Counted from the stretch's first letter, positions 52,251 through 63,266 are shown. The stretch is 64,000 bases of DNA from Mycobacterium sp. IS-3022 (GCF_001500065.1 NZ_LQIN01000001.1:310001-374000), one strand, 5' to 3'. A program made the numbers and translations. The notes: generated by a model not told the origin, from the sequence alone.

Positions 52251-53156
52251 ATGGGTTTGCTCGACGGCCGTGTGGTCATCGTGACGGGATCGGGCGGCGG
52301 CATCGGACGCGCGCATGCGCTGGCGTTCGCCGCCGAGGGCGCGCGCGTGGTGGTCAACGACATCGGCGTCGGCCTGGACGGGTCACCCGCCGGGGGCGGT
52401 AGCGCCGCGCAGAGCGTCGTCGACGAGATCACCGCAGCCGGAGGGGAAGCCGTCGCCAACGGTGCCAACGTCGCGGACTGGACGCAAGCCGAGGGCCTCA
52501 TTCAGGCGGCTGTCGACACGTTCGGCGGGCTCGACGTCCTTGTCAACAACGCAGGCATCGTTCGCGACCGGATGTTCGCCAACACCAGCGAAGAGGAGTT
52601 CGACTCCGTCATCGCCGTGCACCTCAAGGGGCACTTCGCCACGATGCGGCACGCCGCGGCGTATTGGCGCGCACAGTCCAAGGCCGGCAATCCCGTCGAT
52701 GCCCGGATCATCAACACGAGTTCGGGCGCCGGCCTGCAAGGCAGTGTGGGACAAGCGAATTACAGTGCGGCCAAGGCGGGGATCGCGGCGCTGACTCTGG
52801 TCGCGTCCGCCGAGATGGGCCGGTACGGCGTCACCGTCAACGCGATCGCGCCGTCGGCCAGGACCCGGATGACCGAGACCGTGTTCGCCGAGATGATGGC
52901 CACCCAGGACCAGGACTTCGACGCGATGGCCCCGGAGAACATTTCCCCGCTGGTGGTCTGGCTGGGCAGCGTCGAGTCGAAGGACGTCACCGGCCGCATG
53001 TTCGAGATCGAGGGCGGCATCATTCGGGTCGCAGAGGGCTGGGCGCACGGTCCCCAGGTGGACAAGGGCGCCAGGTGGGATCCCGCCGAGTTGGGGCCCG
53101 TCGTCGCCGACCTGCTCGGCAAGGCGCGCACGCCGGTTCCCGTCTACGGCGCCTGA
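52251..53156 (+). CDS. Short-chain dehydrogenase of the KstR2 regulon (Rv3548c-like)
   Basis: 301-residue SDR, longer than the classical type. T-G-S-G-G-G-I-G-R-A-H at 12-22, N-N-A-G-I, S-S-G-A-G and Y-S-A-A-K. The extended C-terminus resembles the 3-hydroxyacyl-CoA dehydrogenase domain of peroxisomal-type multifunctional enzymes. It corresponds to Rv3548c. Likely oxidises a hydroxyacyl-CoA in C/D-ring degradation. AAGGGAGA lies upstream of ATG 52251. Confidence 0.85.
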   Translation: MGLLDGRVVIVTGSGGGIGRAHALAFAAEGARVVVNDIGVGLDGSPAGGGSAAQSVVDEITAAGGEAVANGANVADWTQAEGLIQAAVDTFGGLDVLVNNAGIVRDRMFANTSEEEFDSVIAVHLKGHFATMRHAAAYWRAQSKAGNPVDARIINTSSGAGLQGSVGQANYSAAKAGIAALTLVASAEMGRYGVTVNAIAPSARTRMTETVFAEMMATQDQDFDAMAPENISPLVVWLGSVESKDVTGRMFEIEGGIIRVAEGWAHGPQVDKGARWDPAELGPVVADLLGKARTPVPVYGA

Positions 53157-54016
<860 letters not shown>

Positions 54017-54052
54017 CGGGCCGCGCGACTGGCGGGCCGAACAGCCGCAAAA

Positions 54053-54080
54053 TGCCCTGAACCGCGGCAATTTCGGGGCA
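54053..54080. terminator. Hairpin between convergent genes, possible bidirectional terminator
   Basis: TGCCCTGAA (54053-54061) pairs with TTCGGGGCA (54072-54080), nine pairs with one G-T wobble and a 10-base loop, in the 99-base gap between the NTF2-like gene and the end of fadA5. There is no T-tract, as is common for mycobacterial terminators. Confidence 0.5.
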
Positions 54081-54115
54081 CTTCCCGTCTGCTCGGCGCT
54101 CGAAAGTGGCGCGCC

Positions 54116-55288
<1,173 letters not shown>

Positions 55289-55289
55289 C

Positions 55290-55303
55290 TAGAACACGTT
55301 TCA
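55290..55303. promoter_or_regulatory. KstR operator upstream of fadA5
   Basis: TAGAACACGTTTCA fits TNNAACNNGTTNNA at all fixed positions, 11 bases from the fadA5 start codon. Confidence 0.87.
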
Positions 55304-55368
55304 TTACTCTGACAAGCGACGTTGACTACGTGCCTTTTATCTGCGCAGAAGGCATGTTTTACTGACAC

Positions 55369-55382
55369 TAGAACACGTTGCA
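55369..55382. promoter_or_regulatory. KstR operator upstream of cyp125
   Basis: TAGAACACGTTGCA fits TNNAACNNGTTNNA at all fixed positions, 20 bases from the cyp125 start. Confidence 0.88.
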
Positions 55383-55401
55383 ATTGAGGAGTGCTTCCCT
55401 A

Positions 55402-56661
55402 ATGCCCGGCCCCAACTCGTGCCCGATCAGCCCTGACTTCGATTTCCTCGACGCGACCCTGAACCTCGAGCGTCTCCCGGTCGAGGAACTCGCCGAACTA
55501 CGCAAGTCCGAGCCTATTCACTGGGTTGACGTGCCTGGCGGCACGGGCGGCTTCGGCGACAAGGGCTATTGGCTGGTGACCAAGCATGCCGACGTCAAAG
55601 AGGTGTCCAAGCGCAACGAAATCTTTGGCAGCTCCCCGGACGGCGCCATCCCGGTCTGGCCGAAGGACATGACTCGTGACGCGATCGACCTGCAGAAGGC
55701 GGTCCTGCTGAACATGGACGCGCCCCAGCACACCCGTCTTCGCAAGATCATCTCGCGCGGCTTCACACCCCGGGCCGTGGGACGGCTAGAAGACGAGCTG
55801 CGGGCTCGCGCGCAGAAGATCGCCCAGACCGCCGCGGCCGAAGGCTCCGGCGACTTCGTCGAACAGGTCTCGTGCGAACTCCCACTGCAGGCGATCGCCG
55901 AGCTGCTCGGTGTGCCGCAGGACGACCGCGACAAGATCTTCCGCTGGTCCAACGAGATGACCGCCGGTGAAGACCCGGAGTACGCCGATGTCGATCCCGC
56001 GGTTTCGTCGTTCGAGTTGATCCAGTACGCGATGAAGATGGCCGAGGAGCGCGCCAAGAACCCCACCGAGGACATCGTCACCAAGCTGATCGAGGCCGAT
56101 ATCGAGGGCGAGAAGCTCTCCGACGACGAATTCGGGTTCTTCGTCGTGATGCTCGCGGTCGCGGGCAACGAGACCACCCGTAACTCGATCACCCACGGCA
56201 TGATCGCGTTCTCGCAGAACCCCGAGCAGTGGGAGTTGTACAAGCGGGAACGGCCCGAGACCGCCGCCGACGAGATCGTCCGCTGGGCCACCCCGGTGTC
56301 GGCGTTCCAGCGCACCGCTCTGGAGGATGTCGAGCTGGGCGGCGTGCAGATCAAGAAGGGCCAGCGGGTCGTGATGTCCTACCGCTCGGCCAATTTCGAC
56401 GACGAGGTGTTCGAGGACCCGCACAAGTTCGACATCCTGCGCGATCCCAACCCGCACGTCGGCTTCGGCGGCACCGGTGCCCACTACTGCATCGGCGCGA
56501 ACCTGGCGAAGATGACCATCAACCTGATCTTCAACGCGGTCGCCGACCACATGCCCGACCTCAAGCCGATCAGCGAGCCCGAGCGGCTGAAGTCCGGTTG
56601 GCTCAACGGCATCAAGCACTGGCAGGTGGATTACACCGGTAAGTGCCCGGTCACGAAGTAG
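55402..56661 (+). CDS. cyp125: Steroid C26-monooxygenase Cyp125
   Basis: 419-residue cytochrome P450 that oxidises the terminal methyl of the cholesterol/cholestenone side chain to alcohol, aldehyde and acid, the entry to side-chain beta-oxidation. I-helix A-G-N-E-T-T-R at 254-260, ExxR at E291-R294, heme loop F-G-G-T-G-A-H-Y-C363-I-G. ATG 55402 follows GAGGAG about 10 bases upstream. First gene of the igr operon (cyp125-fadE28-fadE29-chsH2-chsH1-ltp2) under the KstR operator at 55369. Confidence 0.95.
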   Translation: MPGPNSCPISPDFDFLDATLNLERLPVEELAELRKSEPIHWVDVPGGTGGFGDKGYWLVTKHADVKEVSKRNEIFGSSPDGAIPVWPKDMTRDAIDLQKAVLLNMDAPQHTRLRKIISRGFTPRAVGRLEDELRARAQKIAQTAAAEGSGDFVEQVSCELPLQAIAELLGVPQDDRDKIFRWSNEMTAGEDPEYADVDPAVSSFELIQYAMKMAEERAKNPTEDIVTKLIEADIEGEKLSDDEFGFFVVMLAVAGNETTRNSITHGMIAFSQNPEQWELYKRERPETAADEIVRWATPVSAFQRTALEDVELGGVQIKKGQRVVMSYRSANFDDEVFEDPHKFDILRDPNPHVGFGGTGAHYCIGANLAKMTINLIFNAVADHMPDLKPISEPERLKSGWLNGIKHWQVDYTGKCPVTK

Positions 56662-56703
56662 TTTTAGCCACTGCGCAAATTCCCGGTACCAAGGAGGATT
56701 CGG

Positions 56704-57753
56704 GTGGACTTCAGTCCAGACGAAGGGCAGCAGGCTGTCGCCGACGTGGTGAACTCGGTGCTCGGTCGTGACAACAGTTGGGACGCCCTGGTTTCCGGCG
56801 GCGTGACCGCACTGGCCGTGCCCGAGCGCCTCGGCGGCGACGGGGTGGGTCTGCCCGAGGTGGCCACGGCGCTCACCGAGATCGGCAGGCACGGTACCGT
56901 CAGCCCCGCGCTGGCCACCCTGGGCCTCGGATTGCTGCCACTGCTCGACGCAGCGACCGAAGACCAACAGGACCGCTATCTCGCCGGGGTGGCGAAAGGC
57001 GCCGTGCTCTCGGCCGCCCTCAACGAACCCGGCGCGCCGCTGCCGGATCGGCCGGCGGTGACGTTCACCAACGGCAGACTCAACGGCACCAAGGTCGCGG
57101 TTCCCTATGCGGAGCAAGCGGATTGGCTGGTCGTAACCGCGGGCACCGGAGTAGCGGTGGTGTCCCCGAAGGCGGACGGCGTGACGGTGGTCAAGACCCC
57201 GACGTCGAACCACGGCGACGAGTACTCGGTGACGTTCACCGATGCGGCGGTCGACGGAGTGCTCGACGGAGCCGACGCCCGTCGGATCAACCAGTTGGCG
57301 CTCGCCGCGATCGGCGCCTTTGCGTCCGGCCTGGTTGCGGGTGCGCTGCGGTTGACCGCCGACTACGTGGCCAACCGGGAGCAGTTCGGCAAGCCGCTGT
57401 CGACCTTCCAGACGGTCGCTGCGCAGCTGGCCGAGGTTTACATTGCCTCTCGCACACTGACTCTGGTGTCGAACTCGGTGACGTGGCGATTGTCGGAGGG
57501 GCGTGACGCGGACGACGACGTCGACATCCTCGGCTACTGGTTGGCCTCCCAGGCGCCGCCGGTGATGCAGCTGTGCCATCACCTGCACGGCGGGATGGGT
57601 ATGGACATCACCTATCCCATGGACCGCTACTACTCCTCGATCAAGGACCTGGCCCGCCTGGTGGGCGGTCCGTCACACCGGCTCGACACGGTGGGAGCCG
57701 CAGTGGGCGAGCGATGGGGCCACGGCCGGAGGCCAGGGGACGACGGGAGATAG
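56704..57753 (+). CDS. fadE28: Acyl-CoA dehydrogenase subunit FadE28 (ChsE1)
   Basis: 349 residues. One half of the FadE28-FadE29 alpha2-beta2 dehydrogenase that acts on the three-carbon (propionyl-CoA) side chain of 3-oxo-4-pregnene-20-carboxyl-CoA. It has a shortened N-terminal domain, then N-R-E-Q-F-G-K-P-L-S-T-F-Q and L-H-G-G-M-G-M-D. GTG 56704 is preceded by AAGGAGG. Its C-terminus runs about 10 residues longer than the M. tuberculosis protein and ends two bases before fadE29. Confidence 0.93.
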   Translation: MDFSPDEGQQAVADVVNSVLGRDNSWDALVSGGVTALAVPERLGGDGVGLPEVATALTEIGRHGTVSPALATLGLGLLPLLDAATEDQQDRYLAGVAKGAVLSAALNEPGAPLPDRPAVTFTNGRLNGTKVAVPYAEQADWLVVTAGTGVAVVSPKADGVTVVKTPTSNHGDEYSVTFTDAAVDGVLDGADARRINQLALAAIGAFASGLVAGALRLTADYVANREQFGKPLSTFQTVAAQLAEVYIASRTLTLVSNSVTWRLSEGRDADDDVDILGYWLASQAPPVMQLCHHLHGGMGMDITYPMDRYYSSIKDLARLVGGPSHRLDTVGAAVGERWGHGRRPGDDGR

Positions 57754-57755
57754 CA

Positions 57756-58919
57756 ATGTTCATCGAACTGACGCCGGAACAGAAACAGCTGCAAGCCGAA
57801 CTGCGGGAGTACTTCTCGAATCTCATTTCCCCTGAAGAGGCGAAGGAGATGGAGAAGGACCGCCACGGCAAGGCGTACCGCGCGGTCATCAAGCGGATGG
57901 GCAGCGACGGCAAGCTCGGTGTCGGCTGGCCCAAGGAGTTCGGCGGCCTGGGCTTCGGTCCGATCGAGCAGTCGATCTTCGTCAACGAGGCACATCGGGC
58001 CGACGTGCCGCTGCCGGCGGTCACCCTGCAGACCGTCGGGCCCACGCTGCAGCAGTACGGGTCCGAAGCGCAGAAGAAGAAGTTCCTGCCCGCGATCCTC
58101 GCCGGCGAGGTCCATTTCGCGATCGGTTACACCGAGCCGGAGGCCGGCACCGACCTGGCGTCGCTGCGCACCACCGCCGTCCGGCACGGCGACGAGTACA
58201 TCGTCAACGGGCAGAAGGTGTTCACCACCGGCGCCCACGACGCCGACTACATCTGGCTGGCCTGCCGAACCGACCCGGAAGCGGTGAAACACAAGGGCAT
58301 TTCGATCCTGATCGTCGACACGAAGGATCCCGGCTACTCCTGGACGCCGATGATCCTGTCCGACGGCGCCCACCACACCAACGCCACCTATTACAACGAT
58401 GTGCGGGTGCCCGCCGACATGCTCGTCGGCGAGGAGAACGGCGGCTGGAAGCTGATCACCACGCAGCTGAACAACGAACGCGTGATGCTCGGGCCGGCAG
58501 GCCGTTTCGCGAGCCTCTACGATCGGATTTACGAGTGGGCGTCGAAGCCGGGCGGAAACGGCGACATCCCGATCAACCACGACGACGTCAAGCGCTCGCT
58601 CGGCGAGCTCAAGGCGATGTGGCGGATCAACGAACTGCTCAACTGGCAGGTCGCCGCATCAGGCGAAACCATCGACGTCGCCGATGCGGCCGCCACCAAG
58701 GTCTTCGGCACCGAACGCATCCAGTACGCCGGGCGTCTCGCCGAGGAGATCGTCGGCAAGTACGGCAACCCAGCGGAACCCGATACTGCGGAACTGCTGG
58801 AATGGCTGGACTCCCAGACGAAACGAAATCTGGTGATCACGTTCGGCGGAGGTGTCAACGAGGTGATGCGGGAGATGATCGCGGCTGCCGGCCTGAAGGT
58901 TCCGAGGGTGCCGCGGTGA
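57756..58919 (+). CDS. fadE29: Acyl-CoA dehydrogenase subunit FadE29 (ChsE2)
   Basis: 387 residues, partner of FadE28. It holds the catalytic-type features: Y-T-E-P-E-A-G-T-D-L-A-S-L, N-N-E-R-V-M-L and the C-terminal F-G-G-G-V-N-E-V-M-R-E. ATG 57756 has CGGGAGA upstream. A longer in-frame region back to 57573 lies inside fadE28. Its stop overlaps the chsH2 start (GTGA). Confidence 0.94.
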   Translation: MFIELTPEQKQLQAELREYFSNLISPEEAKEMEKDRHGKAYRAVIKRMGSDGKLGVGWPKEFGGLGFGPIEQSIFVNEAHRADVPLPAVTLQTVGPTLQQYGSEAQKKKFLPAILAGEVHFAIGYTEPEAGTDLASLRTTAVRHGDEYIVNGQKVFTTGAHDADYIWLACRTDPEAVKHKGISILIVDTKDPGYSWTPMILSDGAHHTNATYYNDVRVPADMLVGEENGGWKLITTQLNNERVMLGPAGRFASLYDRIYEWASKPGGNGDIPINHDDVKRSLGELKAMWRINELLNWQVAASGETIDVADAAATKVFGTERIQYAGRLAEEIVGKYGNPAEPDTAELLEWLDSQTKRNLVITFGGGVNEVMREMIAAAGLKVPRVPR

Positions 58920-59905
58920 GCGCCATCGAGGAGATACAGAAGGCCGCCGAACGGATCAAGGCGGAGGGCAAGAGCAAGCCGCGGGTCGGCAGGCATCCGG
59001 TCAACCAGCCGATGATCGACCACTGGCTCGACGCGATGGGTGACCGGAACCCGATCTACGTCGACGAGCTGGCCGCAAGAGCCGCTGGTCATCCCGGCGC
59101 CGTCGCGCCCCCGGCGATGATCCAGGTCTGGACGATGATGGGCCTCGGCGGTGTCCGGCCCGACGACGACCCGCTCGGCAAGATCCTCGACCTGTTCGAC
59201 GAGGCGGGCTATGTCGGGGTGGTCGCGACCAACTGCGAGCAGACTTACCACCGGTATCTGCGGGTGGGCGAAGAGGTCAGCGTCACTGCGGAACTGACCG
59301 ATGTCATCGGGCCGAAGAACACCGCGCTCGGCGAGGGCTTCTTCATCACGCAGAAAATCACGTGGACGGTCGGTGACGACGTAGAAGATCCGGTCGCCGA
59401 GATGATGTGGCGCATCATGAAGTTCAGGCCGAGCGACAACGCGGACAAAGACGGGGTCGCGGCGGTGCCCGACGATCTGGACGCGGACATGATGATGCGG
59501 CCGGCGTCGTCTCGTGACACCAAGTTCTTCTGGGACGGCGTCAACGCGTACGAGTTGCGCATCCAGAAACGCCCCGACGGCACGTTGGTGCACCCTCCCG
59601 TGCCCGCGCTCTGGCAGGACAAAGACCAGCCGACCGACTACGTCGTCGCCAGCGGCAAGGGCACCGTGTTCAGCTTCGTGGTGCACCACGCACCGAAGGT
59701 GCCTGGCCGCACGCTGCCGTTCGTCATCGCGCTCGTCGAACTCGAAGAAGGCGTCCGTATGCTCGGCCAGCTGCGCGACGTCGACCCGGCCACCGTGGAG
59801 ATTGGAATGCCTGTTCGCGCAACGTATATCGACTTCCCAGAAGGAGAGTCAGGTCCCGCGTGGACGCTGTATGCGTGGGAGCCCGGTGAGGAAGCGCCAC
59901 GATGA
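58916..59905 (+). CDS. chsH2: ChsH2: MaoC-like hydratase subunit fused to DUF35
   Basis: 329 residues (311 in M. tuberculosis Rv3542c). The N-terminal MaoC/hot-dog domain pairs with ChsH1 to hydrate the enoyl-CoA made by FadE28/29. The C-terminal DUF35/OB-fold domain (W-D-G-V-N-A-Y-E-L-R onward) binds the aldolase Ltp2 and delivers the CoA thioester. GTG 58916 overlaps the fadE29 stop. Its stop overlaps chsH1 (ATGA). The hydratase/aldolase channel is known from related structures. Confidence 0.92.
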   Translation: MSAIEEIQKAAERIKAEGKSKPRVGRHPVNQPMIDHWLDAMGDRNPIYVDELAARAAGHPGAVAPPAMIQVWTMMGLGGVRPDDDPLGKILDLFDEAGYVGVVATNCEQTYHRYLRVGEEVSVTAELTDVIGPKNTALGEGFFITQKITWTVGDDVEDPVAEMMWRIMKFRPSDNADKDGVAAVPDDLDADMMMRPASSRDTKFFWDGVNAYELRIQKRPDGTLVHPPVPALWQDKDQPTDYVVASGKGTVFSFVVHHAPKVPGRTLPFVIALVELEEGVRMLGQLRDVDPATVEIGMPVRATYIDFPEGESGPAWTLYAWEPGEEAPR

Positions 59906-60306
59906 GCGCCCCCTCGATCTCTGTTGGCACGAAGCTTCCCGAGCTCGCGCTGTACGGCGACCCGACGTTCATCGTGTCGACCGCGATCGCCACGCGGGAC
60001 TATCAGGACGTCCACCATGACCGGGACAAGGCACAGGCCAAGGGCTCCAAGGACATCTTCGTCAACATCCTCACCGATACCGGCCTGGTGCAGCGGTACA
60101 TCACCGACTGGGCAGGTCCGACCGCGGTCATCAAGTCGATCTCGCTGCGCCTGGGAGTCCCGTGGTACGCCTACGACACGGTGACGTTCTCCGGTGAGGT
60201 GACCGCGATCGACGACGGGGTGATCACGCTGAAAATCGTTGGCAGCAACAGCCTCGGCGACCATGTGATCGCCACTGCGACATTGACGATCGGGGACCGA
60301 GCGTGA
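59902..60306 (+). CDS. chsH1: ChsH1: MaoC-like hydratase subunit
   Basis: 134-residue single hot-dog-fold MaoC protein (Rv3541c). It carries the hydratase Asp/His type motif in the segment D-Y-Q-D-V-H-H-D-R-D-K-A and associates with ChsH2 as a heterotetramer. Start and stop overlap its neighbours by four bases. Confidence 0.92.
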   Translation: MSAPSISVGTKLPELALYGDPTFIVSTAIATRDYQDVHHDRDKAQAKGSKDIFVNILTDTGLVQRYITDWAGPTAVIKSISLRLGVPWYAYDTVTFSGEVTAIDDGVITLKIVGSNSLGDHVIATATLTIGDRA

Positions 60307-61472
60307 GTAGGAGTGAATTGTCCGGCAAGGCGGCAATCGTCGGGATCGGCGCCACCGACTTCTCCAAGAACTCCGGTCGCAGCGAACTCCGTCTCGCGTC
60401 GGAGGCGGTGCTCGACGCCCTGGACGACGCCGGCCTCACGCCCGCCGATGTCGACGGCATGGTCACGTTCACCATGGATTCCAACACCGAGGTCGCGATC
60501 GCCCGGGCGACGGGCATCGGTGAGCTGAAGTTCTTCTCGAAGATCCATCACGGTGGCGGCGCGGCCTGCGCGACGATCCAGCAGGCGGCGATCGCGGTGG
60601 CGACCGGTGTCGCGGAATGTGTTGTGGCGTACCGCGCTTTCAATGAGCGCTCGGGTGTGCGGTTCGGCCAGGTTCAGATGCGGTTGGTGGAGAACGCCGA
60701 CTCGACCGGGGTCGACAACTCGTTCTCCTATCCGCATGGGCTGTCGACACCCGCTGCGCAGGTCGCGATGATCGCCAGGCGGTACATGCATCAGTCGGGT
60801 GCGACGAGCAGAGACTTCGGCATGATCTCGGTCGCGGACCGCAAACATGCGGCGAAGAACCCGAAGGCGTATTTCTACGAAAAGCCGATCACCATTGAGG
60901 ATCACCAGAATTCGCGGTGGATAGCCGAACCGCTGCGGCTACTCGACTGCTGTCAGGAGACCGACGGCGGGGTGGCGCTGGTGGTGACGTCCGCCGAACG
61001 GGCCAAGGACCTCAAGCACCGGCCGGCGGTCATCGAGGCGGCCGCGCAAGGTTCCAGTCCCGACCAGTACTCGATGACGAGCTACTACCGACCCGAGCTG
61101 GGGCTGCCCGAGATGGGTCTGGTGGGCAGGCAGTTGTGGGCGCAATCGGGTCTGACGCCGCAAGACATTCAGACCGCGATACTTTACGACCACTTCACCC
61201 CCTTCACGCTGATTCAGTTGGAGGAACTCGGCTTCTGCGATCGCGGGGACGCCAAGGACTTCGTCAAAGATGGCGCGATCGAGGTCGGCGGACGGTTGCC
61301 GATCAACACCCACGGCGGTCAGTTGGGCGAGGCGTACATACACGGCATGAACGGGATCGCCGAGGGCGTTCGACAGTTGCGTGGCACGTCGGTCAATCCC
61401 GTTCCGGACGTCGAGCATGTGCTCGTCACCGCGGGTACCGGAGTGCCGACATCGGGGTTGATCCTGGGCTGA
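60303..61472 (+). CDS. ltp2: Steroid side-chain aldolase Ltp2
   Basis: 389-residue thiolase-superfamily protein of the SCP-x/lipid-transfer type that lacks the thiolase nucleophile arrangement and instead performs the retro-aldol release of propionyl-CoA from the 17-hydroxylated side chain, leaving the 17-ketosteroid (386 residues in Rv3540c). Recognisable: G-I-G-A-T-D-F-S-K, H-H-G-G-G-A-A, N-T-H-G-G-Q-L-G-E-A-Y. GTG 60303 overlaps the chsH1 stop. Last gene of the igr operon. Confidence 0.93.
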   Translation: MSRSELSGKAAIVGIGATDFSKNSGRSELRLASEAVLDALDDAGLTPADVDGMVTFTMDSNTEVAIARATGIGELKFFSKIHHGGGAACATIQQAAIAVATGVAECVVAYRAFNERSGVRFGQVQMRLVENADSTGVDNSFSYPHGLSTPAAQVAMIARRYMHQSGATSRDFGMISVADRKHAAKNPKAYFYEKPITIEDHQNSRWIAEPLRLLDCCQETDGGVALVVTSAERAKDLKHRPAVIEAAAQGSSPDQYSMTSYYRPELGLPEMGLVGRQLWAQSGLTPQDIQTAILYDHFTPFTLIQLEELGFCDRGDAKDFVKDGAIEVGGRLPINTHGGQLGEAYIHGMNGIAEGVRQLRGTSVNPVPDVEHVLVTAGTGVPTSGLILG

Positions 61473-61514
61473 CCATCGGATGGGTGGGTGTAGCCGGCCA
61501 CTACCCTCTGAGGG

Positions 61515-62315
61515 GTGAGTTCGTCGACGCCACCGGAGCCGGGGCCGCAGGAGAACGACGCGTCGGTCGACGGTGTCCAGGAACCGGAAGCCGACGAGGC
61601 GGACACCGGTCCGCTGCAGGCTCACCGGCCTCCCGCCGCGCCGGCCTCGGACTTCTATGCCGCGCAGCGGAATTGGTCGCCGAGGTTCGATGCACCGCTG
61701 ACCGTCAACCCGCGTCAGGTCAAGCCTCAACGCAATTTCAAGCCGCTGGTCATCGGTGCTGCCGTAATGGGCGCTGTCGCCGTCGTCGGCGGCTTGGTCT
61801 TCTGGTGGTCGCGGCCGTCGGGGAACGGTGAGCAACCGCCGAGCGCCGGAGAGCCGACGACGTCCCCGTCGCCGGAGCAACCGGTCCGCTCCGAAGACGA
61901 TGTCCGGTTGTTACGTCAGTTACCCAAGGGCTATCGGCCGGATGCATGCGAAACCGCCCCTGCCGCGGAGAACGTTTTGGCGCAGGTTCAGTGCGGTCGA
62001 AACGACGATCCCGGGGGCCCGCTGTCGGCGACCTACAGCCTGGTGGGCGACAAGGCATCTCTCGAGGCGGTCTTCAATGCCGCGGTCGCAGCGGCGACGA
62101 GGGTGAACTGCCCGGGCAACATTCAGTCGCCGGGGCCGTGGCGACGCAACGCGACTCCGGACAGGATCAGCGGAAATCTTTTCTGCGGCCTACAGACCGG
62201 TCAACCGACCGTCGTCTGGACCGACGAGGCCAAGATGACGGTCAGCGCCGTCCGAGCGGGGCTGGGCGGCCCGACCTTCCCACAGCTGTACGCGTGGTGG
62301 TCATCGCACTCGTGA
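61515..62315 (+). CDS. Single-pass membrane protein with extracytoplasmic four-cysteine domain
   Basis: 266 residues from GTG 61515. A proline/acid-rich cytoplasmic region of about 75 residues is followed by one transmembrane helix (L-V-I-G-A-A-V-M-G-A-V-A-V-V-G-G), a Ser/Pro-rich linker and an external domain with four cysteines (D-A-C-E, V-Q-C-G, V-N-C-P, F-C-G), probably two disulfides. The outer domain resembles the external parts of some mycobacterial Ser/Thr kinases and lipoproteins, but there is no kinase domain. Unknown function. In M. tuberculosis PPE63 sits at this place. Confidence 0.65.
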   Translation: MSSSTPPEPGPQENDASVDGVQEPEADEADTGPLQAHRPPAAPASDFYAAQRNWSPRFDAPLTVNPRQVKPQRNFKPLVIGAAVMGAVAVVGGLVFWWSRPSGNGEQPPSAGEPTTSPSPEQPVRSEDDVRLLRQLPKGYRPDACETAPAAENVLAQVQCGRNDDPGGPLSATYSLVGDKASLEAVFNAAVAAATRVNCPGNIQSPGPWRRNATPDRISGNLFCGLQTGQPTVVWTDEAKMTVSAVRAGLGGPTFPQLYAWWSSHS

Positions 62316-62351
62316 CGACGCTGACCGGTTGACTTGCTACCGACGGTTCCG

Positions 62352-63266
62352 TCAGGGAGTGGGTGCCGGGATGTAGGTGGTCGGGGTCTGCACCTGGTCA
62401 CCGGCGGGCAGCGGCGTGCCCTGGCTGCCCGCGGGCTGCGGCACGCCCTCGGCACCCGCCGGGGCGGGAGCGGCCTCGGCGGGCTGAACGGGCGTGCCGT
62501 GCGCGGTCGGAACCGGAGCGTCCTGTGCGGGCGGGACCGGAGCGCCTTCGGGCGCCACCGGGGTGCCCTCGCTGCCGGCCGGAATCGGGGTGCCCTGGCT
62601 GCCCTCAGGGAGTGGGGTGCCCTGGCTGCCCTCGGGCGCCTCGGTGCCCGCAGCGGCGGGAGCGGCGGTCGTGCCCTCGGGAGCCTCGGCTGCAGGAGCC
62701 TCGGCAGGTGCGGCCGTCGCCGGGTCGCTTTCCGCGTCGTAGGAGGTCGACGGCGATGAGCTGCTCGAGCTGGAGGCGGGCGGCTCCGTCCAGACCAGCC
62801 GGTCCTGACCACCGGTGTTGTACACGACGCTGTCGGGGGCCGCGCCGGTGACGTCGAAATAGACCTTGCCGGACGTCTGCTGACCCTGGGCTAGCGTCGC
62901 CGGGTTCACCCCCTGCGGGGTGGCGGCGCCGAACAGCGCGCGGTAGGTCTGACCGTCGGCGGCCCGCGCGTTCAGATTCGACACGATCGGCGTCGCCGAC
63001 CCCTGGATCGCCTGGTCGGTTGCGGTGGCTTCCCACAGCTGTCCGGTCACGGGGTAGGGGATGACGTCGCTGCTCGGCTTCAGGTCGGTGATGGTCCAGC
63101 CCTGGATGACTGCGCCGTCGACCAGCTTGCCCTGGCTTCCGAGTGTCTGCGTCTGGACGGTGGTGCCGCTCTGGGTGGCTTCGGCTTCAGCGGAGGCCAG
63201 CGGTGCCCCGATGAAGCCGGCGGTCGCGGCCGCCGCCAACACGCTGGTGATCTTCGTGATCTTCAT
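62352..63266 (-). CDS. Secreted MPT63-like (DUF1942) protein with proline-rich repeat tail
   Basis: 304 residues. A Sec signal peptide (M-K-I-T-K-I ... P-L-A-S-A) of about 26 residues leads to an immunoglobulin-like MPT63/DUF1942 domain to about residue 165 (W-E-A-T-A-T-D-Q-A ... V-Y-F-D-V-T-G). Then comes a 140-residue tail rich in Pro, Gly, Ala and Glu, with repeats of G-S-Q-G-T-P-x-P. MPT63 itself is about 159 residues, so the tail is an addition. CAGGAG precedes ATG 63266. Secreted to the wall or medium; function unknown. Confidence 0.75.
   Translation of the reverse strand: MKITKITSVLAAAATAGFIGAPLASAEAEATQSGTTVQTQTLGSQGKLVDGAVIQGWTITDLKPSSDVIPYPVTGQLWEATATDQAIQGSATPIVSNLNARAADGQTYRALFGAATPQGVNPATLAQGQQTSGKVYFDVTGAAPDSVVYNTGGQDRLVWTEPPASSSSSSSPSTSYDAESDPATAAPAEAPAAEAPEGTTAAPAAAGTEAPEGSQGTPLPEGSQGTPIPAGSEGTPVAPEGAPVPPAQDAPVPTAHGTPVQPAEAAPAPAGAEGVPQPAGSQGTPLPAGDQVQTPTTYIPAPTP
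62587..62633. repeat. Tandem 27-bp (9-residue) repeats in the MPT63-like tail
   Basis: The 20-mer GGGGTGCCCTGGCTGCCCTC occurs at 62587-62606 and again at 62614-62633, a 27-base period that encodes repeats of the form GSQGTPxPx. Related, less exact copies occur nearer 62407. Such repeats are prone to copy-number change. Confidence 0.7.

Noticed and set aside
50637-52316. Very long open frame on the minus strand continuing upstream of ipdA
   Set aside because: The translation over this stretch is arginine/glycine-rich shadow sequence, and echA20 and an SDR gene with strong family motifs occupy the other frames.
62337-62360. Short GACGG-TT-CCGTC hairpin at the end of the MPT63-like gene as terminator
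   Set aside because: A five-pair stem with a two-base loop and no T-tract is too weak to call in DNA of this GC content.
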